A DNA stretch of 64,000 bases. Origin: Pararobbsia silviterrae (lineage in GTDB: Bacteria; Pseudomonadota; Gammaproteobacteria; Burkholderiales; Burkholderiaceae). The DNA lies in contig NZ_RBZU01000003.1 in the NCBI RefSeq assembly GCF_003628125.1, positions 248,001 through 312,000 of the forward strand, read 5' to 3'. The stretch's first letter is position 1, and every line of letters begins with the position of its first letter. Shown piece after piece: positions 7,351 to 16,537 of this stretch. A program made the translations under genes and the position numbers. The notes under the pieces were generated by a model, which was given only the letters and a program-made list of their open reading frames with translations, ran no database searches and was not told the origin of the DNA.

Positions 7351-9315
7351 ATGAGCATTGTAATTCCTTTGACCACGATCGATGCACGTTGCGCGTGCGG
7401 CAGTGGACTCGCACAGCAACGTTGCTGCAGCTTCGACGTTTCGGCCGCCTCGACATTGCCCTCGCCCTCGCCCTCGCCCTCGCCCTCGCCCTCGCCCTCG
7501 CCCTCGCCCTCGCCCTCGCCCTCGCCCTCGCCCTCGCCCTCGACATCGACATCGACATCGACTCCTGAATCGACCTCAGCATTGGCATCGCCCTCGGCAT
7601 CCTCAGTTTCAGCCACCGCGACCAGCGCCGCCGACGCGCTCGACGCCGGCGACACGGCGCTCGCGGCGCGCCTCGCCATTGCGCTGCTCGACGAGGACCC
7701 CGCGAATATCGACGCGCTGACCGTGCTGTTTCTCGTGCGTGAAGAGACCGGCCCCACCTCCGCCTGCATGGCGCTTGCGCGTCGCATCTGCGCACTGGAT
7801 CCGAACAAGGCCTGGGCCCAACTCGAAGCGGCCGAACGACTGCTGCTTGCGGGTCAAGCTCCGGAAGCGGAGCCTCATGCACGCAACGCCGTGCGCCTCG
7901 ACCCGACCGATCCCGGCGCGCATCGACTGCTCGCATTGTCGTTGTCCGCGCAGCAACGTTGGCCGATCGCCGAGTTTCACTTTCGCCGCACGCTCGAACT
8001 GACGCGCGCCGACGATCCGATCCAACTCGCCAATCTCGCCGCGTGTCTCAAGATGCAGGGCCACCTCGACGAAGCACGCCACCTTTACAAACGATCGGTC
8101 TCACTCGCGCCCGATATCGCACAGACGCTCCACGGCTGGTCGCAACTCGAAGAGGCGGCACGCGATCTGCCGCGCGCGCTCGACCTCGCCGACCGCGCGA
8201 TCGCCGCCGCGCCCGACGACCTCGATATCGCGCTGGCCCGCGCGGCATTGCTCGCGCGCACGAACGAGACCGACCAAGCCATCGAGATCATCGACGCGGT
8301 CGCTCGCCAAGGGCGCCCCGCACAAGCCATCGACGCAGCCCTGCTCAACGGCCGCCTGCTCGATAAAGCCGGCCGCTTCGACGACGCGTTCGCATCGTTT
8401 GCGCTCGCCAAGCACATGATCCGCGAAGGAGGCCGCACCTATCCGAAACACGCTGCCGATGTCGAGACAACCCGGCTCAAGACATTCTTCCGCGCCTCGC
8501 GGCTCGCGCTGCTGCCCCGCGCCTCCGATGCGCCCGGTCCCCGCCCCGTCTTTATTTGCGGCGCCCCGCGCTCGGGTACGACGCTGCTCGAACAGATGCT
8601 GAGCCGACACGACGCCATGGCGGCCGGCGACGAACTGCCTTCGCTCGGCGAGACGATTCGCGCAATGCCGCGCCTGCTCAACAGCGCGTCGGGCTACCCC
8701 GAAGCCCTCGGCGAACTCTGGCTCGGCGACGAGGCCGACGGACTCGACACCTTGCGCGATTTCTATCTGCGCAGCGCGAGACGCGCAGGCGCGTCGATCT
8801 CGGGCAAGCCGTTCTTTACCGACAAGATGCCGTTCAACGAAACCCATCTGGGCCTGATCGGCCTGATGTTTCCGAACGCGCCCGTCATCCGGATGGTTCG
8901 CCATCCGCTCGATGTCGTGTTGTCGATGTTCTCGTACGACATGACGCATGGCGCCGACTGCGCGACCTCACTCGAAGGCATCGCGCACGAATACGTGCGC
9001 GCGCACGGTCTCGCCGAACACTATCGCGCCGAAATGTCGCTGCGCGCGCTCAGCGTCAAATACGAAGCCTTGATCGACGAGCCCGAAGCCGTGTTGAGGT
9101 CGATCTTTTCCATGCTCGATATCCCGTTCGAGCCGGCATGCCTGCGCTTCGACGAAAACCCCCGCTACGCACGCACGATCAGCTACGCGCAAGTCACGCA
9201 GCGGATCACGAAGCAGGCGCGATATCGATACCGTCACTATCTGCGGCATCTCGAACCCGTCCTGCCGATACTCGAACCCGTGATCAAGGCACTGGGTTAT
9301 ACGATCGAAACATGA
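7351..9315 (+). CDS. SEC-C / TPR / sulfotransferase fusion protein
   Basis: A 654-residue cytoplasmic protein with a rare domain order. Residues 14-26 (CACGSGLAQQRCC) have the exact spacing of the zinc-binding SEC-C motif found at the SecA C-terminus. Residues 37-64 are fourteen Pro-Ser pairs encoded by a perfect hexanucleotide repeat, then three Thr-Ser pairs. TPR-like helical repeats fill about residues 90-360. The C-terminal third is a PAPS-dependent sulfotransferase: the 5'-phosphosulfate loop ICGAPRSGTTLLEQ is near residue 402 and the 3'-phosphate segment VRHPLDVVLSMFS near 515. TPR-sulfotransferases are known in proteobacteria, but their acceptors are mostly unknown. The SEC-C head and expanded linker are unusual. 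It appears monocistronic and faces the convergent autotransporter gene. Confidence 0.85.
   Translation: MSIVIPLTTIDARCACGSGLAQQRCCSFDVSAASTLPSPSPSPSPSPSPSPSPSPSPSPSPSPSTSTSTSTPESTSALASPSASSVSATATSAADALDAGDTALAARLAIALLDEDPANIDALTVLFLVREETGPTSACMALARRICALDPNKAWAQLEAAERLLLAGQAPEAEPHARNAVRLDPTDPGAHRLLALSLSAQQRWPIAEFHFRRTLELTRADDPIQLANLAACLKMQGHLDEARHLYKRSVSLAPDIAQTLHGWSQLEEAARDLPRALDLADRAIAAAPDDLDIALARAALLARTNETDQAIEIIDAVARQGRPAQAIDAALLNGRLLDKAGRFDDAFASFALAKHMIREGGRTYPKHAADVETTRLKTFFRASRLALLPRASDAPGPRPVFICGAPRSGTTLLEQMLSRHDAMAAGDELPSLGETIRAMPRLLNSASGYPEALGELWLGDEADGLDTLRDFYLRSARRAGASISGKPFFTDKMPFNETHLGLIGLMFPNAPVIRMVRHPLDVVLSMFSYDMTHGADCATSLEGIAHEYVRAHGLAEHYRAEMSLRALSVKYEALIDEPEAVLRSIFSMLDIPFEPACLRFDENPRYARTISYAQVTQRITKQARYRYRHYLRHLEPVLPILEPVIKALGYTIET
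7459..7542 (+). repeat. Perfect (CCCTCG)14 hexanucleotide microsatellite inside a gene
   Basis: Fourteen uninterrupted copies of CCCTCG, then three copies of ACATCG. Both code in frame for Pro-Ser and Thr-Ser, so gain or loss of units changes linker length without a frameshift. Such long perfect repeats slip readily during replication. Confidence 0.97.
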
Positions 9316-9350
9316 GCGGGCCGGCATCTGCGCAACCCGCGTGCGCCGAG

Positions 9351-9458
9351 GTCGGCGCAACTGCCGGCGCAAAGCTCGATGCAAACGCCGGCGCATAGAT
9401 CGACGCAATACTCGACGCAAAAACCGGCGCATCGAACGATCGACGCGCCGGCGCACTC
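9351..9458. repeat. Degenerate 12-bp tandem repeat between convergent genes
   Basis: Nine successive 12-bp units begin at 9351, 9363, 9375 and so on to 9447. The consensus is roughly GCCGGCGCAAAG; five units keep the CGGCGCA core and others are variants such as CTCGATGCAAAC. The array fills most of the 154-bp space between the sulfotransferase and autotransporter stop codons. Confidence 0.75.
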
Positions 9459-9469
9459 GCTTCACGCGA

Positions 9470-12082
9470 TCACCACAGCCAGCGCACGCCGGCGGTACCG
9501 GCGATCAAACGCTCGCCCTTGCCGAGCACCGCACTCCCCTGCACATAGGCCGACACGGTCGAGTTGAACGCGTAGTTCGCGCCGACCTTCGCGACAGCTT
9601 CGTCACGCGCCTGCTGAACGCCGTCGACCGTGAACGTGTACGACGCGGCCGACGTAAAGGCGGCCGACAGCGTTTGCTGGACCGGACCGATCGTGTGCCG
9701 CCACGCGAGGTCGGCCTGCCATGTGAGCCCGTGACCGCCGAGGTCCAGTTCGCGACGCACACGTGCACCGAGCAGCGAAGCGCCTTGCGTCGTCGTATCG
9801 CCGTCGTACGTGAGCGCGAAGTCCGTGTCGCCGTTCGTCGTCGATTCCGTGAAGCTGTTCTGGTGATAGCGCGCGACCGATGCCCCGATATACGGCTCGA
9901 CGGTATAGCGCGCGACGCGCATCGTCATGCCCGTCTCGGCATAGAGCGCGCCGCCGAGCACATTGAAATCGCCCTCGGTTCGACCGCTGAGCACGCCGAG
10001 CGTGACATCGCGTTCAATCGTATTGCTCCACCATCCGACGCTGGCCACGCCCTTGACGTAGAACGGCGACGCTTCGGGCCGATAACGCGCGTAGAGCGCG
10101 CCCTGCACGCCGTCCGAGCGGCCATGGCTCGAACCGTCCTCATAGTCGACGTCGTCGTCGCTGCCCGAGAGCGCGGCGCCGACGAGCCACTCGCGGTTGA
10201 TCGCCTGGTCATGCCCGAACGACAGCGCGGCCGACCGGTCGACATACGCGCTCGCGCCCGAGATATCGTTGCCCGCCTGACGCTCGTTCGCATAGCTCAC
10301 GCTGACCCACGGATCGCTGAGCGCATCGTGCGCGCCATCCTTGGCATTCGACGCACGCGACTGCGGATCGAGCGCGGCGTTCGACGCGAGATCGGCCATC
10401 GTCAGCCGGTCGCTGATCGCGTCCTGCGCGGCGCGCATATGCAGCAACGCGGTGTGTCCGAGACCGATCGTGCTGTCGCCCGACATCGTCGCGAGCGCAT
10501 GGCGCGCTTCGTCGGTCGATGCGGTCAGCAGCGTGTTCGTCAACGTATTGCCGCCCGCCGCATAGATCGCGTCGAGCGCCCCCGCGACGGCGTGCTGATT
10601 GGTGCTTTGCGCCACGAGACCGAAACCCGAGCTCGCGAACGTGCCCGGCCCCGAAGGCGTCGACGAGCCCACGGTTCCCGTCGTGTTGAGGGTGACAAGG
10701 ACGCGATCGTTCGCGGTGTCATACGTGACCGAGGGGTCGACGTAGGCGAAGCTCGCCGTGACCGAGGAGAACGTGCCCGTCAACGAACCCGCCGACAAGA
10801 TGACATAGGTCGTGCCCGCCGTGTACGTGCCGGCGATGCCAGTGAGCGTCAGATTCCCGCCGAGGGTCGCCGCGCCCGTCACCGCTGTAAAGCTGCCGGC
10901 GGTCGGACTCAATTGTTCAACGAACGTCGAGCCGTTCTGGAGCGTCAGGGCCCCGCCGATCGCCAACTGGGACGAGGATGTCGGGGCGCTCGCCTTGAAC
11001 GTTCCGCCGGACAAGACGGTCACGGAGCCGGCAATCGTGCCGGTGCCGGTCAGCGTCGCGCCGCTGTCAACCATGGCCGGATTCGAGTTCTGCAAGGTGC
11101 CGTCGACGGTCAACGTGCCGCTCGCGACTTCCACCGACGTCGTCGCGACCGTGTTCGTGAGCGTCCAGGCGGTGCCTTGCATCGTCACCGTGTTAAACCC
11201 GCTGACCGCGCTGTCGAGCGTGCCGCTGCCGTCGAACAGCAGCGTGCCGCCGCCGCCGACGATCGAACCGTTCACGACGCTGTTGTTCTCGAGTTCGAGC
11301 GTCCCGCCGGCGAGCGCGACGGCAAACGTGCCGCTCGTCGCGGTAATCGTCCCGTAGTTGATCACGGTGCCGCTCGAGCCTCCCATGTAGACGCCGCGGG
11401 TACCGGTAATGGTGCCGTAGTTCGTCACGGAGCCGCCGCCGATCAACGCGACGGCAAACACATTGTTCGACGATGTGGTTTCGACGGTGCCGTAATTGGT
11501 CAGATTGACGGTTGTCGGCGATCCCTGGTTGTTATAAACCGCCGAGCCGGACGACGCTGAAATGGTCGCACTCGTATTGGTCGCCGAACCATTGATGACG
11601 GTTGCGCTCGATCCGCTCACATCCACGCCCGCCGCTAACCCCGAGAGGGTGCCGTAGTTATCGACTTCGCCCCCATTCATGAGGTCGACGCCGGCCCAGC
11701 CGGCCGACGATATCGACGCATTCGCGTCGTTGATCACCGTCCCGCTTTTGGACAGGTACACACCCGACGACGCGTTCACATTCGCCGAAGCGGTCGACTC
11801 GATCGTGCCTTCGTTCGTGATCGTCACGCCGATGATTTGCTGTGCGCCCCCGGCAATCCCGGCGCCGCTCGTCACGGAGATCGTCGAACTGGCGGCGACG
11901 GTCACATTGGTGTTCGTGCCGCCCAGGTTATAGGTGCTGCTCTGGCTGCCGACCGTCTGCGCGTGCACCGATGGGCTCAGACACGCACCCGCGATGACGG
12001 GCAGACAGGGGACGACTTGGCGCATGTCGTCGAGCAGACGACGACGCCGTTTGATGTTGATCGTGGTGGATGTGGGCTGCAT
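9470..12082 (-). CDS. Type V autotransporter (surface protein)
   Basis: An 870-residue classical autotransporter. The ATG at 12082 is preferred over an in-frame GTG at 12142; neither has a strong ribosome binding site. The signal peptide is long and basic (INIKRRRRLLDD followed by a hydrophobic stretch ending SVHA). The passenger (about residues 45-550) is Thr/Ser/Gly/Asn-rich with recurrent NYGTI, NNGG-like and LTLTG-type strands, typical of a right-handed beta-helix. The final 270 residues form the outer-membrane translocator, including YEDGSSHGRSDGVQGALYARYR, VEPYIGASVARY and a C-terminal aromatic VRWLW. No catalytic motif (for example a serine protease) is visible in the passenger, so adhesin or aggregation roles are more likely than enzymatic ones. 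Confidence 0.9.
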   Translation of the reverse strand: MQPTSTTINIKRRRRLLDDMRQVVPCLPVIAGACLSPSVHAQTVGSQSSTYNLGGTNTNVTVAASSTISVTSGAGIAGGAQQIIGVTITNEGTIESTASANVNASSGVYLSKSGTVINDANASISSAGWAGVDLMNGGEVDNYGTLSGLAAGVDVSGSSATVINGSATNTSATISASSGSAVYNNQGSPTTVNLTNYGTVETTSSNNVFAVALIGGGSVTNYGTITGTRGVYMGGSSGTVINYGTITATSGTFAVALAGGTLELENNSVVNGSIVGGGGTLLFDGSGTLDSAVSGFNTVTMQGTAWTLTNTVATTSVEVASGTLTVDGTLQNSNPAMVDSGATLTGTGTIAGSVTVLSGGTFKASAPTSSSQLAIGGALTLQNGSTFVEQLSPTAGSFTAVTGAATLGGNLTLTGIAGTYTAGTTYVILSAGSLTGTFSSVTASFAYVDPSVTYDTANDRVLVTLNTTGTVGSSTPSGPGTFASSGFGLVAQSTNQHAVAGALDAIYAAGGNTLTNTLLTASTDEARHALATMSGDSTIGLGHTALLHMRAAQDAISDRLTMADLASNAALDPQSRASNAKDGAHDALSDPWVSVSYANERQAGNDISGASAYVDRSAALSFGHDQAINREWLVGAALSGSDDDVDYEDGSSHGRSDGVQGALYARYRPEASPFYVKGVASVGWWSNTIERDVTLGVLSGRTEGDFNVLGGALYAETGMTMRVARYTVEPYIGASVARYHQNSFTESTTNGDTDFALTYDGDTTTQGASLLGARVRRELDLGGHGLTWQADLAWRHTIGPVQQTLSAAFTSAASYTFTVDGVQQARDEAVAKVGANYAFNSTVSAYVQGSAVLGKGERLIAGTAGVRWLW

Positions 12083-12324
12083 GGCGATGGAGCAAACGTA
12101 TGAGACGTGGACACAGATCGCGCGTTGGACGCACGATCTCACGACGCAGACTAAGCCGCATGCTTCTTATGCAACCGCCTAAAAAAGGCCGGAGTTTCTC
12201 GCCTTTTCGTTGAATTGAACGCGCAGAAATATGGTGCGCGGCAGAGGTATCTTTGGCAAATCGCCACGGCACGGCGTTTTTACAGACATGCCGTGCGCGA
12301 TACGCACGTTTCCGCGACCCAAAA

Positions 12325-13557
12325 TTATCCCTGCGCAACCGCGCGCCCCACGCGCCACTGATACGGCGGGGGGGTGCCGTTGACGGCGAAATCGCCGACG
12401 ATACGGTCCTTGTAGATACGCGGGTTATGCGACGCCAGCGTGCGCGCATTGCGCCAGAACCGATCGAAACCCGCGGGGGTCAGCGTCGCCGATGCGCCGA
12501 GCGCATCGAACAGCAAGGTCGTCGCGTCGAGCACGAGATTCGACACGACCGTCTGGGCCTGTGCGACTTCGAGTTCGGCGATCAGATTGACTTCCTCGAT
12601 GCTCGCCTCGTCGTGCGCATCGCGCACCTCGTACGCACGCTGGATCGCTTCGGCGGCCTTGAGCACGGTCGCGCCCGCCGCGTAGGCATTGCCCTGAACG
12701 CGTCCGACGATCTGCAGCACCTGCGGATCCTGACTCGAACGCGCCGCCGCCGCGTGCGTATAGGTCCGTTCGCGGCGCGCGACGGCCTGCGCGGCTTCGC
12801 GTGCCGCCGCGCGACCGATGCCGGCCAGCGTCGCGAGCTGCACCTGCTGAAGAAACGCCGACCAATAACGATGGTGGTCGCTTTCGCGCACGATCGCCGT
12901 ATCGTCGACGCGCGCATCGACAAAGCGCGCGGTGCCGCTCGCGGTCTGCCGTTGCCCGAAGCCGTTCCAGTCGTCGAGCACGTCGACACCTTCGGCCGTG
13001 CGCGCGACCACCGCCGAGATCGGCTGCCCCTCGGCGTCGGTCGCGCCGACGCTGATCCACTCCGCGTAAAGCGATCCGGTCGTGTAGAACTTGGTGCCGT
13101 TCAAGCGCCATGCTTCGCCGTCATGCAACAGGCTGGCCGAAAAGGCCGACAACTGAGCGCCTGTCTCGGTCCATGCGCTGCCGATGATTTCGCCCGCCGC
13201 GATGCGCGGAATCCAGACCGCGCGGCGCTCGGGCAAACGCGAATTCAATAGATCTTCGACAAAGCTCAAATGTGCACGCAGCGCCTGCGCGATATTCGAG
13301 TCGGCCTCGGCAAGCTCGATCAGCAGCGCGAACAGCTCGGGAATCGTCGCGCCGTCGCCGCCGTCGGCCTCGGACAATCGCAGCCGTGTGAAACCCGCGG
13401 CCTTGAGCCATTGAATCGGCTCGTGCGGCAACGTGCGCGTCAGCTCGCGGTCGAGATTGCCCGCGCGAATCCGTTCGAAAATAGGCCTGAACCGCGCGGC
13501 AAGCGATGCATAGCGCGGACTCGGGCCCGCGCCCCACGGGGAAAGAGAAGTCGTCAT
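12325..13557 (-). CDS. DszC/SfnB-like flavin-dependent monooxygenase (acyl-CoA dehydrogenase fold)
   Basis: A 410-residue protein of the acyl-CoA dehydrogenase superfamily, in the branch with DszC and SfnB. These use reduced FMN from a partner reductase to oxygenate organosulfur or similar compounds instead of dehydrogenating acyl-CoA. Visible features are the helical N-terminal domain, the GSAWTETGAQLSAFSASL beta-domain block in place of the usual G-x-A-x-T-E segment, LNGTKFYTTGSLYAEWI, and the C-terminal helices with LFDALGASATLTPAGFDRFWRNARTLASHNP. The usual catalytic Glu of true acyl-CoA dehydrogenases is not evident. The ATG at 13557 begins the family-like MTTSLSPWG start; upstream frame is low-complexity. 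It is the last gene of the (-) cassette, with a DszA-like enzyme two genes upstream. Confidence 0.8.
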   Translation of the reverse strand: MTTSLSPWGAGPSPRYASLAARFRPIFERIRAGNLDRELTRTLPHEPIQWLKAAGFTRLRLSEADGGDGATIPELFALLIELAEADSNIAQALRAHLSFVEDLLNSRLPERRAVWIPRIAAGEIIGSAWTETGAQLSAFSASLLHDGEAWRLNGTKFYTTGSLYAEWISVGATDAEGQPISAVVARTAEGVDVLDDWNGFGQRQTASGTARFVDARVDDTAIVRESDHHRYWSAFLQQVQLATLAGIGRAAAREAAQAVARRERTYTHAAAARSSQDPQVLQIVGRVQGNAYAAGATVLKAAEAIQRAYEVRDAHDEASIEEVNLIAELEVAQAQTVVSNLVLDATTLLFDALGASATLTPAGFDRFWRNARTLASHNPRIYKDRIVGDFAVNGTPPPYQWRVGRAVAQG

Positions 13558-13696
13558 ATCGGTGTTCAAACGAAAAAGGAAAAGGCCGCGCCGCGGCCGT
13601 CGACGCGCTATCGCGCGAAGACCGCGCGCATCGATCGCGCCGGCACCGCAATTCAAGCGCGGGCGCCGATATCGATGCGTATGCGAGTTGAACGCG

Positions 13697-15016
13697 TCAG
13701 GCGTGCACCGGCGACGGTCCGCCGAAGGGAATCGTGTAGTGCGCCTTGTATTCGGCTGCGACGGTCTCGAACTCTCCGTTCGCGCGCGCCTGCCGATACG
13801 CTTCGGGCAAGGTATAACCGGCCGGTCGAGCGATCCCCGTCCATTCCTTTTCGAAATCGAGCGGATACACCTCGGCCTGCAAATCCCAATCCGTCGGATG
13901 CGCGACACGCGAGAGTCTGCGGTAGTCGAACGGCGCGACCTTGCCGTTGTCGACGAAGCGCTTGCGATAGACGTCGGCATTGGCCTTCGTGATCGTCAGC
14001 GATCGCCAGTTCAACGCACGCTCGGCGGCGCGCGGCTTCCACCCGTGCGTGACGTCGTAGATCCGCGCGGTAAACAGACCGGCCGCATACGCCGGGCTAT
14101 TGCCGCTCGTCGCGAGCTGTTCGCCCTTGATGATCGCGCGCACCGCTTCAGCCGTGCCGTCGGCGCCGACGACCAAGACATCGTGTCCCGGCCGCAATCC
14201 GCGCGCACGCAGCGCCGCGAGCACCCCCTGTGCGATATCGTCGTTCTGCGCGACGATGCCGACCACGTTCGGATTGCGCGACAGCAATGCGTCGGTGGCC
14301 TTGAGCCCGTCTTCACGATTCCAGTTGCCCGGCAGATGATCGACCAGCCGCGTCTTCGGAAAATCGGCGAAGGCGGCATCGCGGCCGCGACTGCGCGCGA
14401 TATCGGTCACGTAGCCATCGGTGCCCGTCACGGCCACGATATCGCCGCCGCCGAAGTGTTCAGTCACGGCCTTGAGCAATTCCGACGTCACGGCGCGGTG
14501 CGCGGCGAACTCCTCGGGCACGGCGTAGAGCGTGTAGTGCTCGCTCGCATCGAATGGTGTGTACCACGGCAAGGTGTTCCAGAAATTGCCGAAGAACACA
14601 TTGTTCTGCTGGGCGTCGGCCGCGATGCGGCGGATGGCGCTGCCGTCGGCGAGATTGAATACGGCCCCCGCCGAGCCCGCGACGATCTGCTGCTCGAACT
14701 GATTGACCTGGCGTTGCCCGTCGCTGCGGCCGTCGAGCGCGACATACGGCAGCGAGAACGCGCGGGCGGCATCGTCGAACGCGGCGCTGGCGATCGTGTT
14801 GTACTCGTTCAGATTGAACGTCAGATACGCGAGCTTGCCGCTCGACGATGCGATCGCGGTGCCGGGCAAGCCGACGGCGCCGACCGCTGCCGCGGCCGAC
14901 ATCAAGGCCAGAAACTCACGGCGCGATACGCCGTGCGTGTCGAGTCGATCGAGATGGTCGTCGACAGTGCGACGACGCGAAAAATCGGGAAACCGGGGAA
15001 AGGGGCGGCGCGACAT
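13697..15016 (-). CDS. Tat-exported sugar-type ABC solute-binding protein
   Basis: A 439-residue periplasmic binding protein of the Peripla_BP_4 (ribose/galactose) type. It has a twin-arginine signal: SRREFLALMSAAAAVGAVGLPGTAIA at about residues 33-58, after an unusually long n-region. The core (KLAYLTFNLNEYNTIASAAFDDAARAFSLPY, then QQIVAGSAGAVFNLADG and GIVAQNDDIAQGVLAAL) is the type I two-lobe fold. About 100 C-terminal residues beyond the usual length are extra. Export by Tat suggests folding or cofactor/metal acquisition in the cytoplasm. It belongs with the permease and ATPase at 16538-19162, although the monooxygenase gene lies between them. Ligand unknown. Confidence 0.85.
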   Translation of the reverse strand: MSRRPFPRFPDFSRRRTVDDHLDRLDTHGVSRREFLALMSAAAAVGAVGLPGTAIASSSGKLAYLTFNLNEYNTIASAAFDDAARAFSLPYVALDGRSDGQRQVNQFEQQIVAGSAGAVFNLADGSAIRRIAADAQQNNVFFGNFWNTLPWYTPFDASEHYTLYAVPEEFAAHRAVTSELLKAVTEHFGGGDIVAVTGTDGYVTDIARSRGRDAAFADFPKTRLVDHLPGNWNREDGLKATDALLSRNPNVVGIVAQNDDIAQGVLAALRARGLRPGHDVLVVGADGTAEAVRAIIKGEQLATSGNSPAYAAGLFTARIYDVTHGWKPRAAERALNWRSLTITKANADVYRKRFVDNGKVAPFDYRRLSRVAHPTDWDLQAEVYPLDFEKEWTGIARPAGYTLPEAYRQARANGEFETVAAEYKAHYTIPFGGPSPVHA

Positions 15017-15048
15017 CGTGATCCTCGTGGTCGTTGTTGGAAGAAACT

Positions 15049-16410
15049 TCAGGCTGCGAGCGCGGCTTGCGACCGCACCGCGGGATGGCGGGCATTGAGG
15101 CGTGCGCTGCGTCCGGGAAACAGCTTCTCGCGCAACGTGCCGGGCGCGTATTCGTGCTGAGCGAGGCCGCGCGCGCGCAACACGGGCATCACATGATCGA
15201 TAAACACCTCGAACGAACCCGGCGTGGTCTGGTATGCGAGGTTGACGCCGTCGACGCCGGCGGCGCGCCACTCGGCGAGCCGATCGGCGATCTGCTCGGG
15301 GGTCCCGACAAAGCGGCTGCTATACGACATCGCATTGACGAGGTCGGCGAGCCTCGCACGCTGCCCCGGATGCGCCTCCTCGAAAAAGCGCGCGAAGCCC
15401 TGCAGACCTTCGTTCGGAAAATCGCTGACGGGGCGCTCGGGATCGAGCAGGCCGAAGTCGATGCCGAGATCGCGCGCGACATGCGCGGCGAGCCCTTCGG
15501 TACTGACATAAGCGTCGAGCTCGCGCGCGCGGCGCTGCGCCTCTTCCTCGGTGCTGCCGACCACGAACGAGAGCCCCTGAAAAATCAGCAGATCGTCGGC
15601 GCGACGCCCATGCGCGACCGTCTGTGCGCGCAGATCGTCGATCGCCACGCGGGCGGCATCCGGGTGATGGCTGACGATGAAGGTCGCCTCCGCGTGTCGC
15701 GCGGCAAAGGCACGGCCGCGTCGCGACGAGCCCGCCTGGATCAGCAGCGGCGTGCGTTGCGGCGACGGGCTGCTCGCATGCGGACCCGGCACGCGGTAAC
15801 GCGCACCGACATGATCGATGCGCCGTACGCCGGCAGGGTCGGCATAGACGCGCGCCTGCGTATCGGCTTGGATCGCATCGTCACGCCATGAGTGTTCCCA
15901 TAGCTTGTACGCGACATCGACGTATTCATCGGCCCAGTCATACCGCGCATCGTGCTCGACGAGGCGATCGAGACCGAAATTGCGTGCGGCTGCGGCGCTC
16001 GTGCTCGTCACGATATTCCAGCCGACCCGGCCGCCGCTCAGATGATCGAGCGTCGATACGGCCCGCGCGAATGCAAACGGATGCGCCTGAAGAATCGAGC
16101 TCGTGAACATCAAGCCGAGATGCTCGGTCGCGCCGATCAAGGCCGCGCACAAGATCGCGGGATCGTTGCACGGAAAGTGGATCGCCTGCTCGACATAAAG
16201 ATCGAACGAACCGCGATACGTCGGATCGAGGCCGAGCGCGTCGGCGAGGAACAGGCCGTCGAAACGGCCGCGTTCGAGCAAGCGCGCGAGATGCGTCCAC
16301 GTCGAGAGCGAATCGTGGCGGATCTGCTCGGAGCGCGGATGCGTCCACATTCCGTGATAGACGTGGGACACGCTCGCCATCGAAAAGGCGTTGAAGATCA
16401 GAGGTCGCAT
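15049..16410 (-). CDS. DszA/NtaA-family FMNH2-dependent monooxygenase (LLM class)
   Basis: A 453-residue luciferase-like monooxygenase of the NtaA/SnaA/DszA clade, which cleaves C-N or C-S bonds (nitrilotriacetate, EDTA, dibenzothiophene sulfone) with FMNH2 supplied in trans. Diagnostic segments are MRPLIFNAFSM at the N-terminus, GLFLADALG, HPFAFARAVSTLDHLSGGRVGWNIVTS, the LIQAGSSRRGRAFAARHAEATF block and DGVNLAYQTTPGSFEVFIDHVMP near the end. Length matches the clade. It sits 32 bp upstream of the binding protein in transcription order. No flavin reductase gene is present in the window, so one must be supplied elsewhere. Confidence 0.9.
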   Translation of the reverse strand: MRPLIFNAFSMASVSHVYHGMWTHPRSEQIRHDSLSTWTHLARLLERGRFDGLFLADALGLDPTYRGSFDLYVEQAIHFPCNDPAILCAALIGATEHLGLMFTSSILQAHPFAFARAVSTLDHLSGGRVGWNIVTSTSAAAARNFGLDRLVEHDARYDWADEYVDVAYKLWEHSWRDDAIQADTQARVYADPAGVRRIDHVGARYRVPGPHASSPSPQRTPLLIQAGSSRRGRAFAARHAEATFIVSHHPDAARVAIDDLRAQTVAHGRRADDLLIFQGLSFVVGSTEEEAQRRARELDAYVSTEGLAAHVARDLGIDFGLLDPERPVSDFPNEGLQGFARFFEEAHPGQRARLADLVNAMSYSSRFVGTPEQIADRLAEWRAAGVDGVNLAYQTTPGSFEVFIDHVMPVLRARGLAQHEYAPGTLREKLFPGRSARLNARHPAVRSQAALAA

Positions 16411-16537
16411 GATGGATTCGAAAGGACGCCGGCTGCCCGAACGCGACTCGGGCCGACGAGCGTCACGCCACGTGGGCGAAATCGCGCCGCGAGACCGGCG
16501 CGTGTCGGATGATTTATCGGATGGCTTATCCGCTGAG

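Noticed and set aside
7459-7542. Repeat array considered as CRISPR
   Set aside because: Units are 6 bp with no spacers; it is a coding microsatellite.
9312-9398. 28-codon frame overlapping the sulfotransferase stop as ATGA
   Set aside because: Its sequence is mostly translated 12-bp repeat (four-residue periodicity) with no ribosome binding site; too little to support a gene.
9341-11560. 739-codon open frame on the plus strand opposite the autotransporter
   Set aside because: It is Arg-rich antisense shadow of a high-GC gene, with no family motif; the minus-strand frame has signal peptide, passenger and barrel.
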